From positions 1-33,824 of the forward strand of contig JAVBLG010000068.1 of NCBI GenBank assembly GCA_031553655.1: a DNA stretch of 33,824 nucleotides. The letters run 5' to 3'. The DNA comes from JAVBLG01 sp031553655 (lineage in GTDB: Bacteria; Desulfobacterota; Desulfovibrionia; Desulfovibrionales; Desulfovibrionaceae). Position 1 is the stretch's first letter. Each line of letters starts with the position of its first letter. This document shows, piece after piece, positions 23,492-29,489 of the stretch. The notes beneath the pieces were generated by a model. The model was not told where the DNA came from, did not search any database, and was given only the letters and a program-made list of their open reading frames with translations. The translations under genes and the position numbers were made by a program.

Positions 23492-24465
23492 TAATCATCG
23501 CGGTAAGGAAGTCTTTCATCGTTGCTTTTGGGCTTAATAGATATGCCGTCATACCCTCGCGCATTATTCGTTCTTTTCTTTTCAAAGCCTCGTTTTTCCA
23601 TGTTATCCGCAAACTTCACCTGGCTGCCCGGATTTTCCCCGGCGCGTTCGGCGTAGGCTTTCCAATCAGCGTAAAGATTACCGCTGGCTGTGAATCTGTT
23701 GATGCCTTGCTCGCAATTTTCTTCAATCCATCGCCCAAAAGTGTCTTGCCCCTCGAAATAATCTTCTGTTGCGTCCAGCACCACCTGAGGGCGCACCAGG
23801 CCGTTTTTGTTCCAATCGGAACAGCCTTCCATCATCCAATTCAGAATTTGCGGATATTCGGCCCTGAGCTTCTCCGATAGGTAAGGATCTGGCTTTTCCG
23901 GCTTGTGGGTGAAAGGAATGATGTTGATCCGGCGCTTCATGGCAATGTCAACATTGCGCAAGCGGGGTTTGTGGTTGCTCACGACAAGAATTTTAAATTC
24001 CGGCTTAAAGGTAAAGTTATCCTGCCTCATGAACCTGGCCGTAACCTTGTCGCCGCCGGTAAGCTGCTTTATCAGGCTTTCTTTCCATGCCCGGCCTTCC
24101 TCGGTTTCGCTGACCACGACAAGTCGCGCGCCGCGTAGCATGGCCAGATCTGTGCTGTGTCGCTCGGCTTTGCTGTCTGTAAAAATGTCCATGGCTGCGG
24201 TTGCGGCGTAATCGCCCATAATTTCAACTAAGGCATTTACAAAAACAGATTTTCCGTTCCCACCGCTGCCATATAAGCAAAAAAGTGCATGTTCCCGCGT
24301 TTGGCCGGTTAGGCAATATCCACACATCTGGTGCAAGAATCTTATCAAGTCGTTGTCGCCATTGGTGGCCTGTTCCAAAAAGTTCAGCCAATGGGTAGGT
24401 GTTCCCGGCTCAGGCGGAACGCTGGTAGATTTTGTGATCATGAAATGGCGATCGGGCATTTTCAT
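23491..24465 (-). CDS. Primase-helicase, C-terminal SF3 helicase part
   Basis: A 324-residue piece carrying the helicase of a P4/D5 or NrS-1-type replication protein. Walker A GSGGNGKS is at 66-73, a Walker-B-like RLVVVSE at about 114-120, and sensor-1 LVVSNHKPRLR near 160-170; LIRFLHQMCGYCLTG before the P-loop is a family signature. Helicase motifs are intact. The reading frame stays open upstream of the ATG (TER before MKMPDRHFMITKSTS) and joins the preceding gene's end if one base is added, so a frameshift is likely. A second ATG two codons in has AGAGG 6 bases upstream, so separate translation is also possible. Confidence 0.82.
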   Translation of the reverse strand: MKMPDRHFMITKSTSVPPEPGTPTHWLNFLEQATNGDNDLIRFLHQMCGYCLTGQTREHALFCLYGSGGNGKSVFVNALVEIMGDYAATAAMDIFTDSKAERHSTDLAMLRGARLVVVSETEEGRAWKESLIKQLTGGDKVTARFMRQDNFTFKPEFKILVVSNHKPRLRNVDIAMKRRINIIPFTHKPEKPDPYLSEKLRAEYPQILNWMMEGCSDWNKNGLVRPQVVLDATEDYFEGQDTFGRWIEENCEQGINRFTASGNLYADWKAYAERAGENPGSQVKFADNMEKRGFEKKRTNNARGYDGISIKPKSNDERLPYRDD

Positions 24466-24469
24466 CCTC

Positions 24470-25312
24470 TCAGTTAAGATGTTTCACGCCGGAAGGGGTT
24501 CCGAGCATCATTGGATCAACGTCCCATTGCTCCGAAGTCGTGGCTAACCCTGGATCTGCCCGCGCAAATTTTTCTACTCCGCCCGCCGTACTGGCTTTTC
24601 CGAGTGTGGCTTTACCGTTGGGATTCATGCGCTTACAGACGAGGCGCGCATAGTGAAACGCCTTGCGGGTGCGGTCTTTTTTCCAAACATGCCGTTGCCT
24701 GTCCCATTCGAGCCACGCGCCCCATTCACCACAGAAGCGTAAGTGATCCTTATGCTCTGCCGAAAATTCCGCCGCTATGACCTCTTCATTGGCTTCAACG
24801 GCCTCAGCGTCTTTTTGGGCGTTTTCGGTCGCCTGCGCTTTCGGCTTCGCCTGGGGCTTCGCTTTCATCTTCGTGCGCGCCTTCGGCTTGTATGTTTCCA
24901 TAGTGCCGTTTAATGCTTTTTGGATTGTGACCGTGCCGTAGGTTTGGCCTTGCACATGGACCACATCCCATTTTGGCCGCATGAGTCCGCTGCTGCGAAA
25001 AATACGATCCATGCGGGCCGGGTCTTTGCCCGTCCAGAAGGCCAGCTTATTGCACAAAGCCTGATCCGCTTCGGACTGGCTCGGATAGTCAGCCCAGGCG
25101 CCGCCCATGAGGCGTTGGAACGCTTCGCCGTCTTTGGCCGCCTGGGCCCTAGCGGTCAGCGCGACATCATCCCGTGTAAGCGGCGAATCATCGGCCATGC
25201 GCGTGATTTTAGCGGGCGCGGACGCGGATGATTTGTTCCAGTCCGGGTTCGATAGCTCTTCAAAAAGGGCTGTAATTTCTGCCTGGCGATCTTCAATTTT
25301 ATCAAATGCCAT
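24470..25312 (-). CDS. Primase-helicase, middle part (helix-bundle and D5_N-like region)
   Basis: A 280-residue piece. KIEDRQAEITALFEEL starts the region that in fused proteins follows the polymerase domain; SQSEADQALCNKLAFWTGKDPARMDRIFRSSGLMRPKWD is the helix-bundle motif of NrS-1-type primase-polymerases; a K/A/Q-rich linker lies near 150-170; EWGAWLEWDRQRHVWKKD begins the D5_N-like part. It ends at DVDPMMLGTPSGVKHLN, where fused relatives continue (GV-DLRTG...) into the ITKSTSV segment found at the start of the next piece. It is preceded by an in-frame TAA, four codons before its ATG, and lacks a well-placed ribosome site. Confidence 0.78.
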   Translation of the reverse strand: MAFDKIEDRQAEITALFEELSNPDWNKSSASAPAKITRMADDSPLTRDDVALTARAQAAKDGEAFQRLMGGAWADYPSQSEADQALCNKLAFWTGKDPARMDRIFRSSGLMRPKWDVVHVQGQTYGTVTIQKALNGTMETYKPKARTKMKAKPQAKPKAQATENAQKDAEAVEANEEVIAAEFSAEHKDHLRFCGEWGAWLEWDRQRHVWKKDRTRKAFHYARLVCKRMNPNGKATLGKASTAGGVEKFARADPGLATTSEQWDVDPMMLGTPSGVKHLN

Positions 25313-25324
25313 TATAATACCGTG

Positions 25325-25888
25325 TTATCCTTGAAAAACATGGCCTGTAATGGTCAAGTAGCGGCCTTCAAAATACACTTCCGCGCCGGGCCTTTTGATG
25401 CCCGGTTTTGGTAATTTCCCCTTGGCAAAAATCCTCAAGCCGGTATTGGAGGGGGAATATTCTGTATATGAGCTAAATTCATTGACTATTTCCATAGCCC
25501 AAGGGGCCACAACGTCTAAATTGTCAACGCAAGCATCCAGATCGACGCCCGTAAAAGGGTCGTTGCGGGTTAACACAAACCCGATGCCCGATAGCGGCCC
25601 GGTTCGCTCCTGGCCGCCCGTCTTTACTGTGATAGGCTTGCCCCAAAAGGATTTGCAGCAGTCCACAGCGGATTCAAACGTTCCCCACGATTCGAACTTA
25701 TTGACGCTTGCCGCAAACCGTTTGACGGGGCTAATCAATATCTTTGCTGGCTTCAGCCTGCTTGGATCCGGGGCCGCGATCCAACATACCCATTGGCGGT
25801 ACGGCCTCATTTCCAGGGGCACATTTTTTGCTATTGGGTGCAGAAAATCGTAGTAGCCTGCGGCGTGGGGTTCCGAATCCGTCACCAT
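25325..25888 (-). CDS. Primase-helicase, N-terminal primase-polymerase part
   Basis: A 187-residue AEP-type primase-polymerase domain like that of NrS-1 phage polymerase. Features are PLEMRPYRQWVCW at the start, GIGFVLTRNDPFTGVDLDACVD with the catalytic D-x-D pair, PSNTGLRIFAKG, and GAEVYFEGRYLTITGH at the end. It stops at TAA; reading through that codon continues in the same frame into the next piece (HGIIMAFDKIEDRQ), so a single sense-to-stop change could separate them. Its ATG overlaps the stop of the AlpA-like gene (TAATG), so translation is probably coupled. Confidence 0.78.
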   Translation of the reverse strand: MVTDSEPHAAGYYDFLHPIAKNVPLEMRPYRQWVCWIAAPDPSRLKPAKILISPVKRFAASVNKFESWGTFESAVDCCKSFWGKPITVKTGGQERTGPLSGIGFVLTRNDPFTGVDLDACVDNLDVVAPWAMEIVNEFSSYTEYSPSNTGLRIFAKGKLPKPGIKRPGAEVYFEGRYLTITGHVFQG

Positions 25889-26097
25889 TAAATGGCTCCC
25901 TCAGGATCTACGAGGCACCCTTCGAGCCATTGAATAAGATCTCCCCTGCGGTAAAAAATCTTCTTACCAACTCGCAGATAAGGCGGCCCGACTCTCTTAA
26001 ACCTCCAACTGATAATCGTTGAAATTGATACTTTAAGAAAAGTTGCGGCTTCTTCGCTGCTCAAACGATCTTGTAAATCTATAATATTATCAGCCAT
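25888..26097 (-). CDS. AlpA-like helix-turn-helix protein (excisionase/regulator)
   Basis: A 69-residue DNA-binding protein of the AlpA/HTH_17 type. SSEEAATFLKVSISTIISWRFKRVGPPYLRVGKKIFYRRGDLIQWLEG (about 13-60) is the full winged-helix motif: recognition helix around STIISWR and the wing K-IFYRRGDL. Such proteins act as excisionases and as activators of integrase or early genes in P4-like elements. AAGGA lies 8 bases before the ATG. It is the first gene of the replication unit and overlaps the primase gene by one base. Confidence 0.85.
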   Translation of the reverse strand: MADNIIDLQDRLSSEEAATFLKVSISTIISWRFKRVGPPYLRVGKKIFYRRGDLIQWLEGCLVDPEGAI

Positions 26098-26271
26098 TTT
26101 GTTCTTCCTTCATTAAATTAGATTATTCCATTGCAGAGCAAATCAGCGCCACAGACATAAATCTATTTACATGTCAATACTTTTTTTGCGTTTTAGGCAA
26201 GAAAATGCGCGGGATTTCCCAAGGTTGTATTTTTCCTTACCACTCTCTATGCGCAAACAATAGATAATTAA

Positions 26272-26295
26272 TTGATTTATATGTAAATAAATCAA
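26272..26295. repeat. AT-rich perfect inverted repeat, operator-like
   Basis: TTGATTTAT (26272-26280) and ATAAATCAA (26287-26295) flank the spacer ATGTAA. The AT-rich palindrome lies upstream of the AlpA-like gene, consistent with an operator for a dimeric regulator. Confidence 0.45.
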
Positions 26296-26342
26296 AGATT
26301 GTCAGAAAGGAATTTTGGCAGTATTTTGAGGGTGTTTGTAGT

Positions 26343-26420
26343 GCCCTCAGTGCTTGCCGTTGGCGCGGCAACCTGAACTTCCCTTTCTGGCCCTGGGTGC
26401 TGTCCGTTGGCGCGGGCAAC
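26343..26420. repeat. Two 30-bp direct repeats, each forming a 6-bp hairpin
   Basis: Copy A (26343-26372) and copy B (26390-26420) share GCCCT, GTGCT, CCGTTGGCGCGG and CAAC, with four substitutions and one extra G in B, offset by 47 bases. Each folds with the same loop TTGGCG: TTGCCG/CGGCAA in A and TGTCCG/CGGGCA in B. They lie directly behind the integrase stop codon. Confidence 0.6.
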
Positions 26421-26435
26421 ATTCCGGGGCTTCCT

Positions 26436-27212
26436 TTATTCCTGCAAGTCAAATACTTTCGCACTCACATCGGCTGCCCGGCGCAAAGCCTCGTCCGCCA
26501 GGTGCGCGTAACGTGCCGTCATTGTTGGACTTTCATGCGTTAGGAGGCGTTGAAGCGTGTACAAGTCTACTTGTCCGCTGCTGGCCAGCCAGGAAGCGTA
26601 AACATGCCGCAAGCCGTGCAAAGGCCGGAAGCCTTCGGGAAACCCGGCGGCCTTGGCAATTCGTCGGGTAAAGTTTTGTGTGGATGTTCGCCGTCCACCA
26701 TTACGGCCAGGAAATAAAAATGGCGATTTTGTGTGGCGCATAGATTCCAGAATGTCACGAACTGGGGCTGACATGGGAATTGTGGCCGTACGCTTGTTTT
26801 TGGCCGATAACCCGCGCAGAACAATAAAATTCCGCGTAAAATCAATGTCCGCCCATTCCAGAGCCAGAAGCGCCGTTTTTCGCGCGCCCGTAAACAGGGC
26901 CAGGCGCATCAAATTTGCTAACTCCTGATCATAATCCTCATCAAGGACTTGTAAGAGCTTCTTGACTTGGGCCGGGGTAAGATTTTCTGTGACTTTGTTG
27001 TCTATGTGAGGGTGTGGAAAAAATAGATTTGCGGGCAGTTCGCACAGGCCGCGCTTTGCGCCAAACCTGATAACCCGCTGAAGTATTCCGAGCACATGCT
27101 TGACAGTCTGGGGCGATTTGCCGTCAACCAAAAGCTTGTCACGGAGTTTTTCCAGTTGCGAGGTTTCGATCTGATTGGGCGTACTGGTCAGGAACTCCGC
27201 AAGAAACCCCAT
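26436..27212 (-). CDS. Tyrosine integrase, catalytic part (frameshifted from its N terminus)
   Basis: A 258-residue piece holding the core-binding and catalytic domains of a phage-type tyrosine recombinase. Catalytic residues are visible: R in TGARKTALLALEW, H-x-x-R in LHGLRHVYASW, H in LLTHESPTMTARYAHL, and the tyrosine nucleophile in ARYAHL. The same frame stays open for about 27 codons before its ATG (IHKLWQEYN... NNKYL), continuing integrase-like sequence, so it was joined to the upstream piece until a shift near 27300. Its ATG overlaps the upstream stop (TGATG), so it could be made as a separate protein by reinitiation. Confidence 0.82.
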   Translation of the reverse strand: MGFLAEFLTSTPNQIETSQLEKLRDKLLVDGKSPQTVKHVLGILQRVIRFGAKRGLCELPANLFFPHPHIDNKVTENLTPAQVKKLLQVLDEDYDQELANLMRLALFTGARKTALLALEWADIDFTRNFIVLRGLSAKNKRTATIPMSAPVRDILESMRHTKSPFLFPGRNGGRRTSTQNFTRRIAKAAGFPEGFRPLHGLRHVYASWLASSGQVDLYTLQRLLTHESPTMTARYAHLADEALRRAADVSAKVFDLQE

Positions 27213-27550
27213 CAGATATTTATTGTTGGTGGCTTGTTTGTGCTCGGTATGCGCGGCGTTATATTCCTGCCACAGTTTATGGATGGTAGGACGCGCCGCC
27301 TCTTCCCGCGCCGATCCTGCGGGGGCTTAATCTCATTTTCAATGAGTCGTGCGCGCATACCAGCCGCCCTGGCCGGAGTCATGTCGTCCGCAAATTCACG
27401 CCCGACTTTTACTTCACGCTTTCGGCTGCCCTCCCAATAAACGGCGTAAAATACTTTTTCCGTTCCGGCTTTACCTTTGCGCTTCGCTATGCGATAAAAA
27501 ATACCCGGATAACGGGTTCCAACCCGCTTGTTTCTTACCTTTTCGTCCAT
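27212..27550 (-). CDS. Tyrosine integrase, N-terminal arm-binding part (frameshifted)
   Basis: The N-terminal 112 residues of the same integrase. MDEKVRNKRVGTRYPGIFYR and KVFYAVYWEGSRKREVKVGREFADDMTPARAAGMRARLIENE form an arm-site-binding type domain ending at GKRRR. After this point the frame reads VLPSINCGRN and soon stops, while the correct continuation (RPTIHKLWQEYN) is in another frame, so one base was lost or two (GC) gained within CGGCGCGTCC. The start is at MDEKVR, preceded by GGGGG at 5 bases; an ATG 14 codons earlier is less likely. It lies 166 bases from attR. Confidence 0.72.
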   Translation of the reverse strand: MDEKVRNKRVGTRYPGIFYRIAKRKGKAGTEKVFYAVYWEGSRKREVKVGREFADDMTPARAAGMRARLIENEIKPPQDRRGKRRRVLPSINCGRNITPRIPSTNKPPTINI

Positions 27551-27715
27551 ATGATCCCCCTGTTTTTTTCCACCATTGTTTCCACCATCCATGGCGGTTT
27601 CAAATGCAGTTGACTATAACACCATGCAAGCGCCATAGCAATTAACCATTTGATTTTTAATGGCAAATGTTACAGGATAGGACTAAATGAAAGTGGGTAT
27701 AAGCGGTATATTATG

Positions 27716-27762
27716 GCCTTTTAAGCAGAGAGTTGCTGGTTCGAGTCCAGCACGACCCACCA
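27716..27762 (+). repeat. attR: duplicated 3' end of tRNA-Lys
   Basis: A 47-base copy of the tRNA-Lys 3' portion, from the anticodon stem through CCA, identical to 13965-14011. No 5' half of a tRNA is attached, so this is not a functional tRNA gene. It marks the right end of the element. Confidence 0.93.
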
Positions 27763-27771
27763 AGAAAAATC

Positions 27772-27813
27772 AAGGGCCTGCCTTCATATAAAGGGTAGGC
27801 CCTTATCTTTTTT
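27772..27813 (+). terminator. Presumed original tRNA-Lys terminator, displaced beyond attR
   Basis: AAGGGCCTGCC (27772-27782) pairs with GGTAGGCCCTT (27794-27804), 11 bp with one G:T pair, then ATC and six Ts. It sits at the same distance behind the tRNA end sequence as the element's own terminator does at attL, so it probably served the tRNA before insertion. Confidence 0.65.
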
Positions 27814-27962
27814 GCGACCATTTTGCGATCGGTTGTCGTTCCTCTTTGCGACCAACGGAGTACGGGGCAAGCGCGAAGACTGCGAAAACTATGCGAAGCA
27901 GTGGCGTGAACGGGTGGAAGGCGGCGGAACCGATGCCTGGGTTGACGGGTGAAACAACTGGA

Positions 27963-28247
27963 CTACCATTGCTTGGGAGGCTCCTGTGACGTATGAAAAA
28001 ACCGTAACACTTCCACCACACGGCCACGAACTCTATAAGGCAGGATATAGGGAAGTCCGGACAACACCAATTCGCGTACTCCGGGTATGCGCCCAGGCCT
28101 TCCAGATTCAGGGAACTGCGCCAAGCGTTCCACTCTCTCCTTAACTAATGCGGCAATACGCTTAGCGGCATTTTCATCGTCAGCCGCGATTTTTAGTAAT
28201 TCGGCTTCAAAGTTACGTTGGGCCGTGGGCAGCCATCGAATTTTCAT
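27963..28247 (-). CDS. ParE/RelE-family toxin
   Basis: A 94-residue toxin of the ParE/RelE fold, acting either on gyrase (ParE) or on ribosome-bound mRNA (RelE). Typical parts are MKIRWLPTAQRNFEAEL at the start, LAQFPESGRPGRIPGVRELVLSGLPYILPYRV in the middle and RVVEVLRFFHTSQ near the end; the last segments match the ParE-like group better. Its ATG overlaps the antitoxin stop codon (ATGA). It lies outside the element, close to attR. Confidence 0.88.
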   Translation of the reverse strand: MKIRWLPTAQRNFEAELLKIAADDENAAKRIAALVKERVERLAQFPESGRPGRIPGVRELVLSGLPYILPYRVRGRVVEVLRFFHTSQEPPKQW

Positions 28248-28477
28248 TTAGTCCACCGGTCCCAAAAGGCCTCCATCTCCTCATCAGGCACAAATTGACC
28301 AGCATCAGCCTCTTCTAAAGCCTTCTTGATTTCAGCAACTTGCCATGCTTCACGGGCAATATACTCTTCCATGGCCTGGTTGATAAGAAAACTTCGTGTT
28401 CTGCCAGTGGCTTTGGCCATAGCCGTAAATTGCCCGACCAGATCCGCGCTGGTACGGATGGATATTTGCGTTGACAT
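28244..28477 (-). CDS. Ribbon-helix-helix antitoxin
   Basis: A 77-residue partner of the toxin. STQISIRTSADLVGQFTAMAKATGRTRSFLINQAMEEYI (about 2-40) is a CopG/ParD-type ribbon-helix-helix DNA-binding domain; the acidic C-terminal tail (DEEMEAFWDRWTK) would wrap the toxin. The start is at MSTQIS, where AAGGAG lies 8 bases upstream, rather than at an earlier in-frame ATG. It probably represses its own operon through the repeats just upstream. Confidence 0.88.
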   Translation of the reverse strand: MSTQISIRTSADLVGQFTAMAKATGRTRSFLINQAMEEYIAREAWQVAEIKKALEEADAGQFVPDEEMEAFWDRWTK

Positions 28478-28492
28478 AGCCCTTACTCCTTT

Positions 28493-28540
28493 TTGTGATA
28501 CAATGAATCCCATTGTGATTAAAGTCAACTCCTATCACAA
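28493..28540. promoter_or_regulatory. Operator repeats of the toxin-antitoxin operon
   Basis: TTGTGATA (28493-28500), TTGTGATT (28513-28520) and TATCACAA (28533-28540); the outer two are perfect inverted copies. They lie immediately before the antitoxin gene and fit an autorepressor binding array. Confidence 0.55.
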
Positions 28541-28672
28541 TTAACAAGAAAAGGATTCCAGAAAGGTGCCATTTCTGCGACAAGAGACAACAACATATCC
28601 TTAATCATCATAAGGAAACCAGAGTATAAAGACTGGGAAGGTATCTATCTTGCGTAAAGACTTATATAAGCA

Positions 28673-28716
28673 GTAATAAAGCCGCCGGACGCAATCACGT
28701 CCGGCGGCTTTATTAC
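28673..28716. terminator. Bidirectional terminator of adk
   Basis: GTAATAAAGCCGCCGGACG (28673-28691) and CGTCCGGCGGCTTTATTAC (28698-28716) are perfect 19-base arms around a 6-base loop, with A and T runs inside the outer stem usable in both directions. It lies 16 bases behind adk. Confidence 0.75.
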
Positions 28717-28732
28717 ACAATTTTAACAGGAA

Positions 28733-29404
28733 TTAAGAAAGCTGCTTCAGCAGGGTTTCTTTGATTTCGTTGATGGCGCCAAGGCCGTCGAGTTCAATGT
28801 ATTTGGTGAGATTTTTGGAGGCCAGGTCTTTATAAAAATAGGCGGCGGCCAGAGTGCCGCTTTTGTCGTCGTAGTAAATATCGTGGCGCTTATTGATCGC
28901 GCCTTCGTCCTGGTCGTCGGAGCGGCAGGAAAGCTCGCCGCCGCACACGCGGCACACGTCGCCATTGGGCTTGATGGGCTCAATAAAGACGTTGTTGGGG
29001 TGATTGTTGTTGTTCTTGCAGAGCCTGCGGCCCATGATGCGCTGTTTGGCCACTTCGCGCGGCAAAATAATTTCAATCACGTAGTCAAGTTTGATATTTT
29101 CGGCCTTCAGGGCGTCCCACAACTTCTCGGCCTGCACCATGTTGCGCGGGAAGCCGTCGAGCAGCCAGCCGTTCTCGCCTTTGGACTTCAGGGTTTCAAG
29201 CACCATGGGAATGGTTATGTCGTCGGGTACCAGGTCGCCGCGATCAATGTAGGCTTTGGCTTTTTTGCCAAGCTCCGTGCCTCCGCCGATATGCTCGCGG
29301 AAAATGGCGCCGGATTCAATGTGAGCCAGCTTGTATTTGTCTTTCACCAGATCGCCCTGGGTGCCTTTACCGCTGCCATTGGGTCCAAAGATCAAGATAT
29401 TCAC
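28733..29404 (-). CDS. adk: Adenylate kinase
   Basis: Interconverts ATP + AMP and 2 ADP, balancing adenine nucleotides. The 223-residue protein has the P-loop GPNGSGKGTQ (7-16), the AMP-binding segment SGAIFREHI, LLDGFPRN (about 81-88), and a long LID domain beginning RIMGRRLC. The LID contains cysteines at about 129, 151, 154 and 160, arranged as a possible zinc site although not in the standard paired CxxC/CxxC spacing; the insertion with a run of asparagines (CKNNNNHPNN) is unusual. GGAGG lies 10 bases before the ATG. A strong terminator follows. Confidence 0.94.
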   Translation of the reverse strand: MNILIFGPNGSGKGTQGDLVKDKYKLAHIESGAIFREHIGGGTELGKKAKAYIDRGDLVPDDITIPMVLETLKSKGENGWLLDGFPRNMVQAEKLWDALKAENIKLDYVIEIILPREVAKQRIMGRRLCKNNNNHPNNVFIEPIKPNGDVCRVCGGELSCRSDDQDEGAINKRHDIYYDDKSGTLAAAYFYKDLASKNLTKYIELDGLGAINEIKETLLKQLS

Positions 29405-29489
29405 AGCATGCCTCCATAAAATCTGCTTATTATCATAATAAAGTACTCTTTTTCACAAACCGTGTCAATTACCATCAGAATTTTTTGAG

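Larger units (their letters stand above)
26098..26435. other. Regulatory region between the AlpA-like gene and integrase
   Basis: 338 bases without a gene. On the minus strand TTGACA occurs at 26177-26172 but no matching -10 box is clear. An AT-rich perfect palindrome is found at 26272-26295 and two 30-bp direct repeats with hairpins at 26343-26420. It probably carries the control sites of the early operon and possibly integrase or excisionase binding sites. Confidence 0.5.
13965..27762. mobile_element. Integrated tRNA-Lys element with head and packaging genes but no tail genes (satellite-like)
   Basis: About 13.75 kb between 47-bp direct repeats. Recognisable contents are tyrosine integrase (split), AlpA-like protein, primase-helicase (three pieces), origin-like array, ERCC4 nuclease, terminase large subunit, portal, scaffold-like protein, capsid protein, Cro/CI-type regulator and serine recombinase. 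Almost all genes are on the minus strand. No tail fibre, tape measure, sheath, baseplate, head-tail connector, endolysin or holin is recognisable. This layout matches capsid-forming phage satellites in outline; a prophage that lost its tail region is the alternative. Confidence 0.85.

Noticed and set aside
23340..23500. CRISPR-like reading of the GTGAC/GTCAC repeats
   Set aside because: Repeat cores are only 5 bases with 3-5 base gaps and inverted halves; this is an iteron pattern, not repeat-spacer units.
27716..27762. Second tRNA-Lys gene
   Set aside because: Only the 3' 47 bases are present; the upstream sequence does not form the acceptor 5' strand or D arm.
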